The notes under the pieces were generated by a model. The model was not told the origin of the DNA. It did no database searches and worked only from the letters and a program-made list of their open reading frames with translations. Shown piece after piece: positions 7,599 to 16,381 of a DNA stretch of 49,242 bases. Source of the stretch: an uncultured bacterium (GTDB taxonomy: Bacteria > Cyanobacteriota > Vampirovibrionia > Gastranaerophilales > Gastranaerophilaceae); NCBI GenBank assembly GCA_902475545.1, contig CABRZP010000014.1, forward strand, positions 1-49,242, given 5' to 3'. Each line of letters begins with the position of its first letter. The first letter of the stretch is position 1. A program made the position numbers and the translations under genes.

Positions 7599-7880
7599 AT
7601 GGCATTAGATGGTATTAATTTTAATGGAATAAATAAAACAACAGCAATAGGTCAAAGTTCTGCAACTAATGGAATTAAAAACGAAGCAAAACTCGGGCTT
7701 ATGGGTTTTGGTGCAGGAGTAAAAAATGACTACTGCGTTATTGGCAGAGACATTCCGGGATTACAAAATGTAGTTGCACAATTTGCTAATGTTCCGATGT
7801 TTGAAGCTCCTGATGGCAGTCAACTTGAAATCAAAGGGGCTCTCATGGGTTGCAATGAAGAAATTTCAGCTGAATATTAA
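7599..7880 (+). CDS. Small unknown protein
   Basis: 93 residues, soluble, no signal peptide. The N-terminal 25 residues (ALDGINFNGINKTTAIGQSS) are Asn/Gly/Ser/Thr-rich and probably unstructured; the rest has short hydrophobic strands (GLMGFGAGVKNDYCVIGRDIPGLQNVVAQF cannot be assigned to a fold). GGAGATAGAGTA before the ATG is a fair ribosome site. A strong bidirectional terminator follows. I do not recognise a family. Confidence 0.55.
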   Translation: MALDGINFNGINKTTAIGQSSATNGIKNEAKLGLMGFGAGVKNDYCVIGRDIPGLQNVVAQFANVPMFEAPDGSQLEIKGALMGCNEEISAEY

Positions 7881-7906
7881 ACAAATTTTGTCGATATATA
7901 AATAGC

Positions 7907-7940
7907 AAAAGAACCGGATTTTTACAAATCCGGTTCTTTT
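7907..7940. terminator. Bidirectional rho-independent terminator
   Basis: A perfect 15-bp stem (7907-7921 with 7926-7940) containing AGAACCGG, with a 4-nt loop and A- and T-tracts at the two ends. It ends the small gene on the plus strand and rplU-rpmA on the minus strand. Confidence 0.9.
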
Positions 7941-7966
7941 AAGTAAATCAAATAAAATTTGAACAA

Positions 7967-8221
7967 TTATGCAGAATAAACACTAACTTGTTTTCTGTCA
8001 CGTCTGTGTGGTTCAAATTTAACGACACCGTCAATCAATGCAAATAAAGTGTCATCTGATCCGATACCTACATTGTTACCTGGGTGAATTTTAGTTCCTC
8101 TTTGTCTAACAAGGATGTTACCAGCTTTAACAACTTCTCCACCGAATTTTTTAACGCCTAAACGCTTCGCTTCGGAGTCGCGGCCGTTACGGGTAGATCC
8201 CATACCTTTCTTATGTGCCAT
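7967..8221 (-). CDS. rpmA: Ribosomal protein L27
   Basis: 84-residue large-subunit protein whose N-terminal arm reaches the peptidyl-transferase centre. Starts MAHKKGMGSTRNGRDSEAKR and contains the signature GNILVRQRGTKIHPG. It begins directly with AHKKG, so it has no Firmicutes-type leader peptide needing the Prp protease. It follows rplU by 49 nt in the conserved rplU-rpmA order, with AAAGGAGAAAA as ribosome site. Confidence 0.98.
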   Translation of the reverse strand: MAHKKGMGSTRNGRDSEAKRLGVKKFGGEVVKAGNILVRQRGTKIHPGNNVGIGSDDTLFALIDGVVKFEPHRRDRKQVSVYSA

Positions 8222-8270
8222 TTTTCATTTTCTCCTTTTTACTACTTGTACTTTATACGAATTAGGCTAC

Positions 8271-8621
8271 TTATTCAGCAGCTGTTTCTTCGGCTGCAGA
8301 CTTTTTAGCAGAAGTTCTGATTTTAGAAATCATAACTCTTGTAAAACCTTGTCTGTGACCTTGTTTTTTTCTATAACCTTTTTTAGGTCTTTGTTTGTAA
8401 ACAATAACTTTTTTAGATTTATCATGTAACATGATTTTACCTTCAGCAGAAGCACCTGTTACATAAGGTTGTCCAACTTTAGATTTTTTACCGTTTACAA
8501 CCATAACAACTTTGTCAAAAACGATTTTTGCATCTTTTTCGCCATCTAATAATTCAACATCAACGTAGCGACCTTCTTCTACTTGATATTGTTTTCCGCC
8601 AGTTTCTACAATTGCGTACAT
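8271..8621 (-). CDS. rplU: Ribosomal protein L21
   Basis: 116-residue 23S-rRNA-binding protein. Signatures: MYAIVETGGKQYQVEEGRYV at the start, and KKGYRKKQGHRQGFT near residues 80-94. An Ala/Glu-rich tail (KKSAAEETAAE) extends past the usual ~103 residues. I chose the ATG at 8619-8621, preceded by AAAGGAAA, over a longer frame whose extra N-terminus is unlike L21 and overlaps the promoter. The predicted transcript has a leader of about 70 nt. Confidence 0.97.
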   Translation of the reverse strand: MYAIVETGGKQYQVEEGRYVDVELLDGEKDAKIVFDKVVMVVNGKKSKVGQPYVTGASAEGKIMLHDKSKKVIVYKQRPKKGYRKKQGHRQGFTRVMISKIRTSAKKSAAEETAAE

Positions 8622-8700
8622 TTTCAATTTCCTTTCAATTGGGGTTTCGTAACCTTTTAGGGGTTTTATAAACGATTGACCCGAGTAATCACGTATAGTT

Positions 8701-8729
8701 ATTATCATCCAGTCATAACGTGATGTCAA
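8701..8729 (-). promoter_or_regulatory. Promoter of rplU-rpmA
   Basis: A perfect -35 TTGACA (complement of 8724-8729), exactly 17 nt, and GATAAT (complement of 8701-8706). This is the best sigma-70 consensus promoter in the window, as expected for ribosomal protein genes. Confidence 0.8.
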
Positions 8730-8754
8730 GTACTTTTAATATTTATTAACGTTA

Positions 8755-8783
8755 TTGTTTTAGTTCATTATTTGCAGTATGAT
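8755..8783 (+). promoter_or_regulatory. Predicted promoter of murF, leaderless start
   Basis: TTGTTT (8755-8760), 17 nt, TATGAT (8778-8783), then exactly 6 nt to the ATG at 8790 (an ATGATG pair). No Shine-Dalgarno is present. Confidence 0.6.
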
Positions 8784-8789
8784 TATTTT

Positions 8790-10154
8790 ATGATGTTTAA
8801 AAAAGATTTGATAAAGGCAACGGGAGCGGTTGTATTAAAAGATGAAGTTGGGGATAAGTTTAAATTCGGAATATCTACCGATACAAGAAAAATAACCCCC
8901 TCTGATATTTATTTACCCTTAAAAGGTGCAAACTTTGACGGTGAAGCTTTCATTGATAACCCTAATATAAATGCATATTTTACAACACAAGATAAAATTA
9001 CGGAAAATGCTAAACTTGTATTGAAAGTTGAAAATACTCTGGAGGCATATCTAAAACTGGCTGAATATTACTTGCAGAAAATACACATGCCTTTTACTAT
9101 TATCGGAATTACCGGAAGCTCAGGTAAGACAACAACAAAAGAAATAATTTATTCTGTGTTAAGTCAAAAATTTAAAACACATAAAACATTTTCTAATCAT
9201 AATAATGAAATAGGCTTTTGCCAAACTGTTTTTAGTATGGTTCAAGATACGGAAGTTTTAATTGTAGAAATGGGTATGAGAGGCTTAGGTGAAATTGAAT
9301 TAATTTCCAAACATCTACATCCTGATTATGCTGTCATAACAAATTCAGGTTCTGCACATGTCGGCAGATTGGGAAGTCTGGATAATATTGCGATTGCAAA
9401 ATGTGAAATAACAACAGGTCTAAATCCGGATGGAGTACTTTTTGCAAAAAATCAAGAAATTATAAAAAAACACATTAATTATAATGGTACAAAAGTTTAC
9501 TACTCAATTAATGATGTAAAAATATTAAAAAAAGCACCATCATACTCTAAATTCAGATATCACGGTCAAGATTTTGAATTAAACGTTGAAGGTGATTACA
9601 ATATTGAAAATGCACTTCCTGCAATAGAACTGGGCATTCATACAGGTATGACATACGACGAAATTCGTCAAGGGTTATCCGCATATAAACCTATTGAAAA
9701 AAGATGGGAAGTTGAAGATATAAATGGATTAAAATTCATCAATGACAGTTATAATGCCAATCCTGAGTCAATGAAAGCTTCAGTAAAAACCTTTATTGAA
9801 TTATATGAAAATCCTGTTGTTGTTTTGGGTGATATGGGCGAATTAGGCGAAAATGAACAAACTTACCATAAAGAAGTAGGAAAATATCTTGCAGATATTA
9901 ACAAAAACTTAAAAACCGAATTATTTAACATAAAACCCGTTCAATACATAACTGTAGGAAATTTAGCCGGAGAAATAGGTAATGAACTCATAGCAAACGG
10001 ATTTGATGTTGAAAAATTTAAAACAAATCAAGAAGCGGCAGATTATATTCTAAAAAATTTGAACAATAAACATAATATATTTTTAAAAGCTTCAAGAGCA
10101 ATGAAATTTGAAGAAATATTGGAAGAGATAAAAAGAGGGACAGATAAATTATGA
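8790..10154 (+). CDS. murF: UDP-MurNAc-tripeptide-D-alanyl-D-alanine ligase
   Basis: Cytoplasmic ATP-dependent ligase that adds D-Ala-D-Ala to UDP-MurNAc-tripeptide, the last soluble step of the peptidoglycan precursor. 454 residues, normal for MurF. The N-terminal domain has STDTRKITPSDIYLPLKG (UDP binding); the ATP-binding P-loop is GITGSSGKTTTKE (about 108-120); NHNNEIG, the MGMRGLGEI segment and FINDSYNANPESM (about 317-329) are family hallmarks. The start is one of two adjacent ATGs at 8790/8793; an upstream in-frame TTG is not favoured because it would lie before the predicted transcription start. First gene of murF-mraY-murD-ftsW-murG; its stop overlaps the mraY start (ATGA). Confidence 0.96.
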   Translation: MMFKKDLIKATGAVVLKDEVGDKFKFGISTDTRKITPSDIYLPLKGANFDGEAFIDNPNINAYFTTQDKITENAKLVLKVENTLEAYLKLAEYYLQKIHMPFTIIGITGSSGKTTTKEIIYSVLSQKFKTHKTFSNHNNEIGFCQTVFSMVQDTEVLIVEMGMRGLGEIELISKHLHPDYAVITNSGSAHVGRLGSLDNIAIAKCEITTGLNPDGVLFAKNQEIIKKHINYNGTKVYYSINDVKILKKAPSYSKFRYHGQDFELNVEGDYNIENALPAIELGIHTGMTYDEIRQGLSAYKPIEKRWEVEDINGLKFINDSYNANPESMKASVKTFIELYENPVVVLGDMGELGENEQTYHKEVGKYLADINKNLKTELFNIKPVQYITVGNLAGEIGNELIANGFDVEKFKTNQEAADYILKNLNNKHNIFLKASRAMKFEEILEEIKRGTDKL

Positions 10155-11131
10155 TAATGGCAACAGTTGCATTCTTACTTGGAATGGTTTTATGTATGCT
10201 TTTTGGCATACCTTATATCGATATGTTAAAGAAAAAAACAATAGGACAATATATTAAAGATGTTGCACCTGAAAACCATGCAAAAAAAGAAGGAACACCG
10301 ACAACCGGCGGAGTATTTATTGTTGCTTCAATATTGGTCACATCCATAATAGTTCTGTCAATGGCTCAAAAAGTCACATTAATGGCGTCTACTGCACTTA
10401 TAACACTAATATGTTACACCGTTGCAGGATTTCAAGATGACTATATAAAAATAAAAGGTAAAGGTAATGATGGTTTAACTCCAAGAGAAAAATTATTCAG
10501 ACAAATTGCAACAGCATTATTACCGACATTTGCATTATTGCTTACAAATCCGACAGCCTGCAATTTTGCTATCGGAAACTTTTCTATTGATTTAAAATGG
10601 TTTTATCCGTTTTTATCAGTATTTATTATTACAGGAGCATCTAATGCATATAATTTGACTGATGGTTTAGATGGTCTTGCAGCAGGATGCGGAGTTCCTG
10701 CATTTATAGCTTGTTCTATTATCTCTTACGGATTAGGTGAAATTGAATTAGCAATAATTTCTGCAGCAGTTGCCGGAGCATTATTAGGATTTTTGAAATT
10801 CAACAAACCAAAAGCTGAAGTATTTATGGGAGATACAGGTTCACTTGCAATCGGCGGCTTGTTAGGAACATTGGCGGTTCTTGGTAAATTTGAATTTCTA
10901 CTTATCTTCATTGGCGGTGTCTTTGTTTTGGAAACTTTATCTGTAATTATTCAAGTTACTAGTTTTAAAACAACAGGCAAAAGAGTCTTTAAAATGGCTC
11001 CAATTCATCACCATTTTGAACTTTTAGGCTGGAATGAAAAGAAAGTTGTAACAGTATTTTCTATAGTTTCACTTATATTATCAACAGTGGCTGTAGTTTT
11101 ATTTGAATTATTCAGCAGAGGTATTTTATAA
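10151..11131 (+). CDS. mraY: Phospho-MurNAc-pentapeptide transferase MraY
   Basis: Integral inner-membrane enzyme that transfers phospho-MurNAc-pentapeptide to undecaprenyl phosphate, making lipid I. 326 residues with about ten hydrophobic segments. Catalytic and Mg2+ motifs are present: AGFQDDYIK (DD pair near residue 98), NAYNLTDGLDGLAAG (about 172-186), FMGDTGSLAIGG (about 230) and the cytoplasmic loop MAPIHHHFELLGW with the HHH triad (about 289). Overlaps murF by 4 nt and murD by 1 nt, so translational coupling is likely. Confidence 0.97.
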   Translation: MIMATVAFLLGMVLCMLFGIPYIDMLKKKTIGQYIKDVAPENHAKKEGTPTTGGVFIVASILVTSIIVLSMAQKVTLMASTALITLICYTVAGFQDDYIKIKGKGNDGLTPREKLFRQIATALLPTFALLLTNPTACNFAIGNFSIDLKWFYPFLSVFIITGASNAYNLTDGLDGLAAGCGVPAFIACSIISYGLGEIELAIISAAVAGALLGFLKFNKPKAEVFMGDTGSLAIGGLLGTLAVLGKFEFLLIFIGGVFVLETLSVIIQVTSFKTTGKRVFKMAPIHHHFELLGWNEKKVVTVFSIVSLILSTVAVVLFELFSRGIL

Positions 11132-12537
11132 TGGGATTATTTGAATTTTCAAAAAAAAGTAAATATAATCAGGATTTACAAGGACAAAAAGTTTTAGTTC
11201 TCGGACTGTCAAAAAGCGGGATTGCCGCAGCAAAACTTGCAAAAAGACACGGTGCAGATGTTTATTTGTCTGAAGGAAATGATGTTTCGCAAGACAGATT
11301 ACATTTAGTTGAAGAACTTAGAGAACTGGGGATAAATGTTGAATATGGCGGGCATTCCGATACATTCATATCAAGAGCTTATTATGCGGTCACAAGTCCC
11401 GGAATTCCTCCACATAGTGATATCATTCAAAAGCTGAAAGCTAATCACATCGAAACAATTTCAGAACTTGAATTTGCAAGTAGAGAAAATGATGAAAATA
11501 ACAAACAAAAAGAATTTATTACTATAACAGGAACAAACGGTAAGACAACAACAACGGCTCTCACTGAATTTATACTACAAAAAGCCGGACTTAAGGCAAA
11601 AGCCTGCGGTAATATTGGCATTCCTGCAAGCGATCTTGTTGATGAAGAAGATTTGGATTGGCTTGTTTGTGAAGCCAGCTCTTTTCAACTTGAAATGACA
11701 GAATTTTTTAGTTCCTTCGTTTCAGTCTGGACAAATTTTACTCCGGATCATATTGATTGGCATAATGGTTTGGAAAATTATTTTAATGCTAAAACAAAAG
11801 CCTTTAAATACGCACCTTTTTCAGTATTAAATGCTAAAGATGAAAAATTAGTAGAATTTGCAAATACTCTTGAAAATGATAAAGACAACACAGTTTTCTT
11901 TTTTGATGGAAATATTGGAGACAATTGCTGTTATATTGAAAACGATGAGATTATATATAAAGAACTGGGAAAGGCAGAAACAATTATTAAACTCTCTGAT
12001 TGTCCGCTAATAGGGCAACATAATTACCAAAACATTATGTGTGCAATCATTTGTGCAAAATTAGCAGAAATTGATAAGGATACAATAAAAAAGGCCATCA
12101 TGGAATTTAAAGCTCCGGAACATCGTCTTGAAAAAGTTCGGGAATTTAAAGGAATAACTTTCTATAATGACTCAAAAGCTACAAATCCTGAAGCCTCTAT
12201 CGTTGCAATAAATTCATTCAATAACCTTGATGTTGCACTCATTGCCGGCGGCAGAGATAAAAATACCGATTTAACAGAATTTTGCGATTCAATAAACAAG
12301 CATATTAAAACTGTTATTTTAATAGGAGAAGCCACTGAACGCTTTGAAGAAAACCTTATTAAAAACGGATTTACCAATATCATTAAAGAAACATCTATGG
12401 AAAGTGCTATTGATAAAGGTATTGAATTAAATCCTGATGTATTATTATTATCACCGGCATGTGCAAGTTTTGACATGTTCAACAGCTATGAACACAGAGG
12501 AGAGGTTTTTAAAGAATATGTCTTATCGCGAGTATAA
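11131..12537 (+). CDS. murD: UDP-MurNAc-L-alanine-D-glutamate ligase
   Basis: Adds D-glutamate to UDP-MurNAc-L-Ala using ATP in the cytoplasm. 468 residues. Rossmann-like N-terminal domain with VLGLSKSGIAAAKLAKRHGA (about 23-42), TSPGIPPHSD, P-loop ITGTNGKTTTTALTE (about 131-145), the NFTPDHIDWHNG motif and C-terminal HRLEKV, YNDSKATNPEA and AGGRDKNTD. Length is normal for MurD. The start overlaps the mraY stop (TAATG); the end overlaps ftsW by 20 nt. Confidence 0.97.
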   Translation: MGLFEFSKKSKYNQDLQGQKVLVLGLSKSGIAAAKLAKRHGADVYLSEGNDVSQDRLHLVEELRELGINVEYGGHSDTFISRAYYAVTSPGIPPHSDIIQKLKANHIETISELEFASRENDENNKQKEFITITGTNGKTTTTALTEFILQKAGLKAKACGNIGIPASDLVDEEDLDWLVCEASSFQLEMTEFFSSFVSVWTNFTPDHIDWHNGLENYFNAKTKAFKYAPFSVLNAKDEKLVEFANTLENDKDNTVFFFDGNIGDNCCYIENDEIIYKELGKAETIIKLSDCPLIGQHNYQNIMCAIICAKLAEIDKDTIKKAIMEFKAPEHRLEKVREFKGITFYNDSKATNPEASIVAINSFNNLDVALIAGGRDKNTDLTEFCDSINKHIKTVILIGEATERFEENLIKNGFTNIIKETSMESAIDKGIELNPDVLLLSPACASFDMFNSYEHRGEVFKEYVLSRV

Positions 12538-13717
12538 ATCCCCTAAAAGATTGGAGGAAGAAAGAAAAGAAAAACGTCGGCACAAAAAAAATAACTCCGA
12601 CACAATTCTATCTGCTCCTGATAAATCACTATTTATAATAGTAATGTTTCTTGTATTTATCGGATTTTTAGCTATATTTTCAGCAACAGCCCCAAAATGT
12701 ATGAGAGAAGGTGCTAATCTTGCAACATTTCTTGTAAAACAAATGGTTTATGCAGGTGTTGGATTTTTTGCAATGGGATTTTTTGCAAAATTTGATTATA
12801 AAAAACTTGAAAAATATAATTCTAAATTTATGTGGACAGTTATCGTCTTACTCATTATCCTGCAATTTACACCTCTGGGAGTTGTAATCAATGGTGCAAA
12901 ACGCTGGATTAACCTCGGATTTATGCAATTACAACCTTCTGAACTTGCAAAACCGCTATTTTGTATGCTGCTTGCTACAGCATTCAAAAATAAAGTTGAT
13001 TTAAGTGATATAAAACATTGGACCTCCTGTTTTATCCCTATGTTAGTAATATTATTATTGATATTAAAACAACCAAACCTAAGTATGGCAATTATTTTAA
13101 GTGTAACATCCTTAGGACTTTATATAGCGGCAAGAGGTCCTTGGCAGGTTATTGCAGCAGGCGGCGTGGTACTTGGACTAGGAATACTAACAATGCTGCC
13201 AAAACTTCTTCATGGATATCAAATGGACAGAATTACTATCTGGTTAAATCCGGGAAGTGATGCTCAGGGTAAAGGCTATAATATTATTCAATCATTAATT
13301 GCATTTGCCTCCGGAGGAGTTCTTGGAACCGGCTATGGTGGTTCAATTCAAAAACTTGCATACTTACCGGAATGCCATACTGACTTTATTTTTGCAATTA
13401 TAGCCGAAGAATTCGGATTTCTTGGATGCCTGTTCATAATATGTCTATTTATAGCCCTAGTGCTAAGAGGAATAAGAATTGCAAAAAGATGTCCTGATAT
13501 GTATGGAAAATTATTAGCACTGGGAATAACTATAATTTTTGGATTTCAAGCATTTTTAAATATGTCAGTTGCAAGTTCATTCATGCCGGTAACCGGTGTA
13601 ACATTACCATTTATAAGCTACGGTGGAACTTCAATTATTGTATCATTAGCAATGGTTGGAATTTTATTAAATATTTCAAAACAGAGAATTAAAAGAATAA
13701 GGACAGAAAATGCATAA
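12518..13717 (+). CDS. ftsW: FtsW-type SEDS lipid II glycosyltransferase
   Basis: Polytopic inner-membrane glycan polymerase of the divisome, working with a class B penicillin-binding protein. 399 residues: a basic cytoplasmic N-terminus (YREYKSPKRLEEERKEKRRHKK), then about ten membrane helices. SEDS signatures: AKRWINLGFMQLQPSELAKP (about 127-146), GKGYNIIQSLIAFASGG, LPECHTDFIFAIIAEEFGF and the final PFISYGGTS. The ATG at 12518 is chosen because GGAGAGG lies about 12 nt upstream and longer versions lack membrane-protein character. The gene overlaps murD and murG. FtsW rather than RodA is inferred from the mur context. Confidence 0.92.
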   Translation: MSYREYKSPKRLEEERKEKRRHKKNNSDTILSAPDKSLFIIVMFLVFIGFLAIFSATAPKCMREGANLATFLVKQMVYAGVGFFAMGFFAKFDYKKLEKYNSKFMWTVIVLLIILQFTPLGVVINGAKRWINLGFMQLQPSELAKPLFCMLLATAFKNKVDLSDIKHWTSCFIPMLVILLLILKQPNLSMAIILSVTSLGLYIAARGPWQVIAAGGVVLGLGILTMLPKLLHGYQMDRITIWLNPGSDAQGKGYNIIQSLIAFASGGVLGTGYGGSIQKLAYLPECHTDFIFAIIAEEFGFLGCLFIICLFIALVLRGIRIAKRCPDMYGKLLALGITIIFGFQAFLNMSVASSFMPVTGVTLPFISYGGTSIIVSLAMVGILLNISKQRIKRIRTENA

Positions 13718-14810
13718 AAAAACATATTTTATCACAGGCGGCGGTACCGGAGGACATATATATCCTGCAATTGCGGTTGCTGATGAACTACTAAAAAGAG
13801 AAGATACAGAAAAAATTTTTTATATAGGAAATCCCAATAATTTAGAAGCTTCAATTGTAGCAGATAAAAATTATACATTTTTACCTGTAATTTCATCAGG
13901 CATGCCAAGAAAACTAAGCTTAGATTTTCTAAAATGGACAATAAAAATGGGATTTGCCTGGCTCAAATGCTGTCAATATATAAATAAATATAAGCCTGAT
14001 ATTATATTTGGCACAGGCGGTTATGTATCCGCACCTACACTTTTTGCAGGTATGACAATGAAAGTTCCGTTTGTAATGCATGATTGCGATGCTAATCCGG
14101 GACTTGTAACAAGAAAACTTGCACCATTTGCAAGAAGTCTTTCTATTGCGTTTGATATTGCAAAAGAAAAGTTAAATAACTCCAAGTGTTACACTAATGG
14201 CAATCCTATAAGAAAAGAATTTTCTACATTAACAAAAGAAAATGCAAGAAAGACCTTAAATCTGGAAAATAAACTAACCCTATGCATCATGGGAGGTTCT
14301 CAAGGTGCCAAAACAATAAACACAGCAGCTATTGAAATCTTAGAAACTTTATCAAAAGAATTAAACCTACAAATAATATTCCAAACAGGTAAAAGAAATT
14401 TTGATGAAGTAATAAAACAACTTGAAAAAACTTATCCTGATTATAAAAATGATAATAATTTACATATTGCACCATATTTTGATGATATGGTAACCGTTCT
14501 AAAAGCAACAGATATTGCAGTATCCCGTGCCGGTTCATTAAGCATATCTGAACTCTGTGCAAGCTCAATAGCCACAATATTTATACCATATCCTTATGCA
14601 GCAGCAGACCATCAAAGAAAAAATGCACAATTTATGGTTGAAAATGGTGCCGGATTGTATCTTGAAGATTCTGACACTAATGGTGAAAATCTACTTGGAC
14701 TAATAAAAGAACTTGCGACAAATCAAGACAAATTAGAAACAATTTCAAAATCCTCAGCAAATCTGGCTAAATTTGACGGTGTAAATAAAATCATAGAACA
14801 ATTACAATAA
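13710..14810 (+). CDS. murG: Lipid II-forming GlcNAc transferase MurG
   Basis: Peripheral inner-membrane GT28 enzyme that adds GlcNAc from UDP-GlcNAc to lipid I. 366 residues. The N-terminal glycine loop TGGGTGGHIYPAIAVADEL (about 8-26), GTGGYVSAPTLFAG (about 103-116), the second loop MGGSQGAKTIN (about 197-207) and the donor-binding ISRAG-type segment VSRAGSLSISELCA (about 277-290) are intact. Overlaps the end of ftsW by 8 nt. Last gene of the operon; it runs convergently into the histidine kinase gene, one nucleotide away, with no obvious terminator between them. Confidence 0.97.
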   Translation: MHKKTYFITGGGTGGHIYPAIAVADELLKREDTEKIFYIGNPNNLEASIVADKNYTFLPVISSGMPRKLSLDFLKWTIKMGFAWLKCCQYINKYKPDIIFGTGGYVSAPTLFAGMTMKVPFVMHDCDANPGLVTRKLAPFARSLSIAFDIAKEKLNNSKCYTNGNPIRKEFSTLTKENARKTLNLENKLTLCIMGGSQGAKTINTAAIEILETLSKELNLQIIFQTGKRNFDEVIKQLEKTYPDYKNDNNLHIAPYFDDMVTVLKATDIAVSRAGSLSISELCASSIATIFIPYPYAAADHQRKNAQFMVENGAGLYLEDSDTNGENLLGLIKELATNQDKLETISKSSANLAKFDGVNKIIEQLQ

Positions 14811-14811
14811 T

Positions 14812-16179
14812 TTACAAGATAATTTTATCAGAATCAAAACAATTGACGCCATTCTTTAATGGAATTTCAAATGTAAATTCAGTATTTTCTTCATCTGAAT
14901 CTACATAGATATTACCATTATACGCTTCAATAAATTTCTTGCAAAAATACAAACCTAGTCCAATTCCACCGCAGCCTATTTTATCAGAAGATACATATTT
15001 ATCAAAAATATGTTCTCGCAAATCTTCAGGAATTTTTGGACTGCAATTTTTTATAGTAAATATAAATTTTTCATCATTAATATATGTACAAATTTCTATC
15101 GTTGTTCGTTTGAATGCATAATTTATTGAATTATTCAAAAAGTTTGTCACAACTCTTCTAAATTGGCATTTATCAACACATAAAAATTTTTCATTATCTT
15201 TTAATTTTGAGGAGTACAATATTTTAATTTCTTTATCTTTTGCCAGAGCTCCGCTTTCATTTATACATGTTTCAAGAAGTCCATCTATATGAAAACTTTC
15301 TTCGGATAAGTGAATATACCCATTATCGTACTTATAAGTTTCTAAAAGTGAATACAACATATCCTGCATAAAAGAGGCCGATTCAATAATAATTCTGAGT
15401 ATATCAGCTTGTTCTTTATTTAATGGTCCAAATAATCCGCTTTCAAATAACTTCAAAGAACTTAATTGTGCCTGAATCGGATTTTTTAAATCGTGAGTTA
15501 AAGTTGCTAAATAGAGTTCTTTTTGAGCATCTATATTTTTTTCGGCATCAATATTCTGAACTATAGTAATCAAGCCTTGTACTGTATTAGTATTTGTTAA
15601 AATTGGAGCTTTAAAAACTTTATACCAATGAATATTTCCTGAATTATCTGTTATTGATTTTTCTTTAACCAGTAATTTTTTATTTTGCAAAACGTACAAA
15701 TCATCTAATTTTATTGACTCTTCTGCTATCGACATCTCAAGTTTTATATTAGCGGCATACGGATCAATACCTTCATTTACAAACTGACGGGAATGCTTAG
15801 AACCCGTAATAAAATTTCTATTTTTATCTTTCATATAAACAATCATTGGTAGATGTTCCAATAATGTTGTAATTTGTTTATTCTCAAATTTTAAATCTTC
15901 AAAACTTTTGATAGAACCTGTAAATGATAAAAAGAAATGAATAAAATTAAACGGTAAAAAATCAGGAAAAGTTATAGGAGGTATAAATTTACTTTCATTA
16001 GAATGCTGATTTTTCAAAGAAAAAAGCTCGGGAATAGAGAAATTATGCTGAGAACATTTATTGTGATTATTATCATCTGATTTTTCTACGTTAAAATCAA
16101 AATACCGTCGTTTTGGCTTTTTATCCAGATACCCGATATCCGAAGAATCTGATTCTTGGGAATGTGCAGCATCAAACAT
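14812..16179 (-). CDS. Soluble PAS-domain sensor histidine kinase
   Basis: 455 residues. The first ~95 are polar with no clear transmembrane pair, only one moderately hydrophobic stretch (FPDFLPFNFIHFFLSF). A PAS domain follows (about 105-215, LLEHLPMIVYMKDKNRNF). The HisKA H-box is LATLTHDLKNPIQ (His near 230), with an N-box NFLNNSINYA (about 348), a G-box GIGLGLYFCKKFIEAYNG (about 405-422). All phosphotransfer residues are present, so it should autophosphorylate. No response regulator is adjacent, so the partner is unknown. GAGG about 8 nt upstream of the ATG serves as ribosome site. An inverted repeat at 16201-16231 lies in its 5' region. Confidence 0.88.
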   Translation of the reverse strand: MFDAAHSQESDSSDIGYLDKKPKRRYFDFNVEKSDDNNHNKCSQHNFSIPELFSLKNQHSNESKFIPPITFPDFLPFNFIHFFLSFTGSIKSFEDLKFENKQITTLLEHLPMIVYMKDKNRNFITGSKHSRQFVNEGIDPYAANIKLEMSIAEESIKLDDLYVLQNKKLLVKEKSITDNSGNIHWYKVFKAPILTNTNTVQGLITIVQNIDAEKNIDAQKELYLATLTHDLKNPIQAQLSSLKLFESGLFGPLNKEQADILRIIIESASFMQDMLYSLLETYKYDNGYIHLSEESFHIDGLLETCINESGALAKDKEIKILYSSKLKDNEKFLCVDKCQFRRVVTNFLNNSINYAFKRTTIEICTYINDEKFIFTIKNCSPKIPEDLREHIFDKYVSSDKIGCGGIGLGLYFCKKFIEAYNGNIYVDSDEENTEFTFEIPLKNGVNCFDSDKIIL

Positions 16180-16200
16180 TATGAATCCTCGCTATCTCGT

Positions 16201-16231
16201 TATTACACGATTTACTATTATTTGTGTAATA
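16201..16231. promoter_or_regulatory. Inverted repeat upstream of the histidine kinase
   Basis: TATTACAC (16201-16208) and GTGTAATA (16224-16231) form a perfect 8-bp inverted repeat with a 15-nt spacer, the size of a dimeric regulator site. It lies 22-52 nt upstream of the histidine kinase start on the minus strand. Operator function is inference. Confidence 0.35.
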
Positions 16232-16342
16232 GAGTATAATAAATAGTTTATCTAAACAATTAACTAATCGGGTATAATTACCTAGCCGGTAGACTTAGTT
16301 TTTTATTTAGAATTATCAAAATTTATACATCGTAAATCAAAC

Positions 16343-16375
16343 TTACCAGACAATATCTTCTGTTTCTGGTAAAAT
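16343..16375 (+). promoter_or_regulatory. Promoter and overlapping inverted repeat of the methyltransferase gene
   Basis: TAAAAT (16370-16375) lies exactly 6 nt before the ATG at 16382, with CAGACA (16347-16352) 17 nt upstream of it. A perfect 8-bp inverted repeat, TTACCAGA (16343-16350) and TCTGGTAA (16365-16372), overlaps the -35 and runs into the -10; the half-site centres are 22 bp apart. A dimer bound here would block RNA polymerase. Confidence 0.5.
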
Positions 16376-16381
16376 ATATTT

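Noticed and set aside
8688..8724. ATCACGT/ACGTGAT inverted repeat upstream of rplU, considered as an L21-type leader hairpin
   Set aside because: It spans the -10 and spacer of a consensus promoter, so most of it would not be transcribed into the rplU message; an operator remains possible but unsupported.
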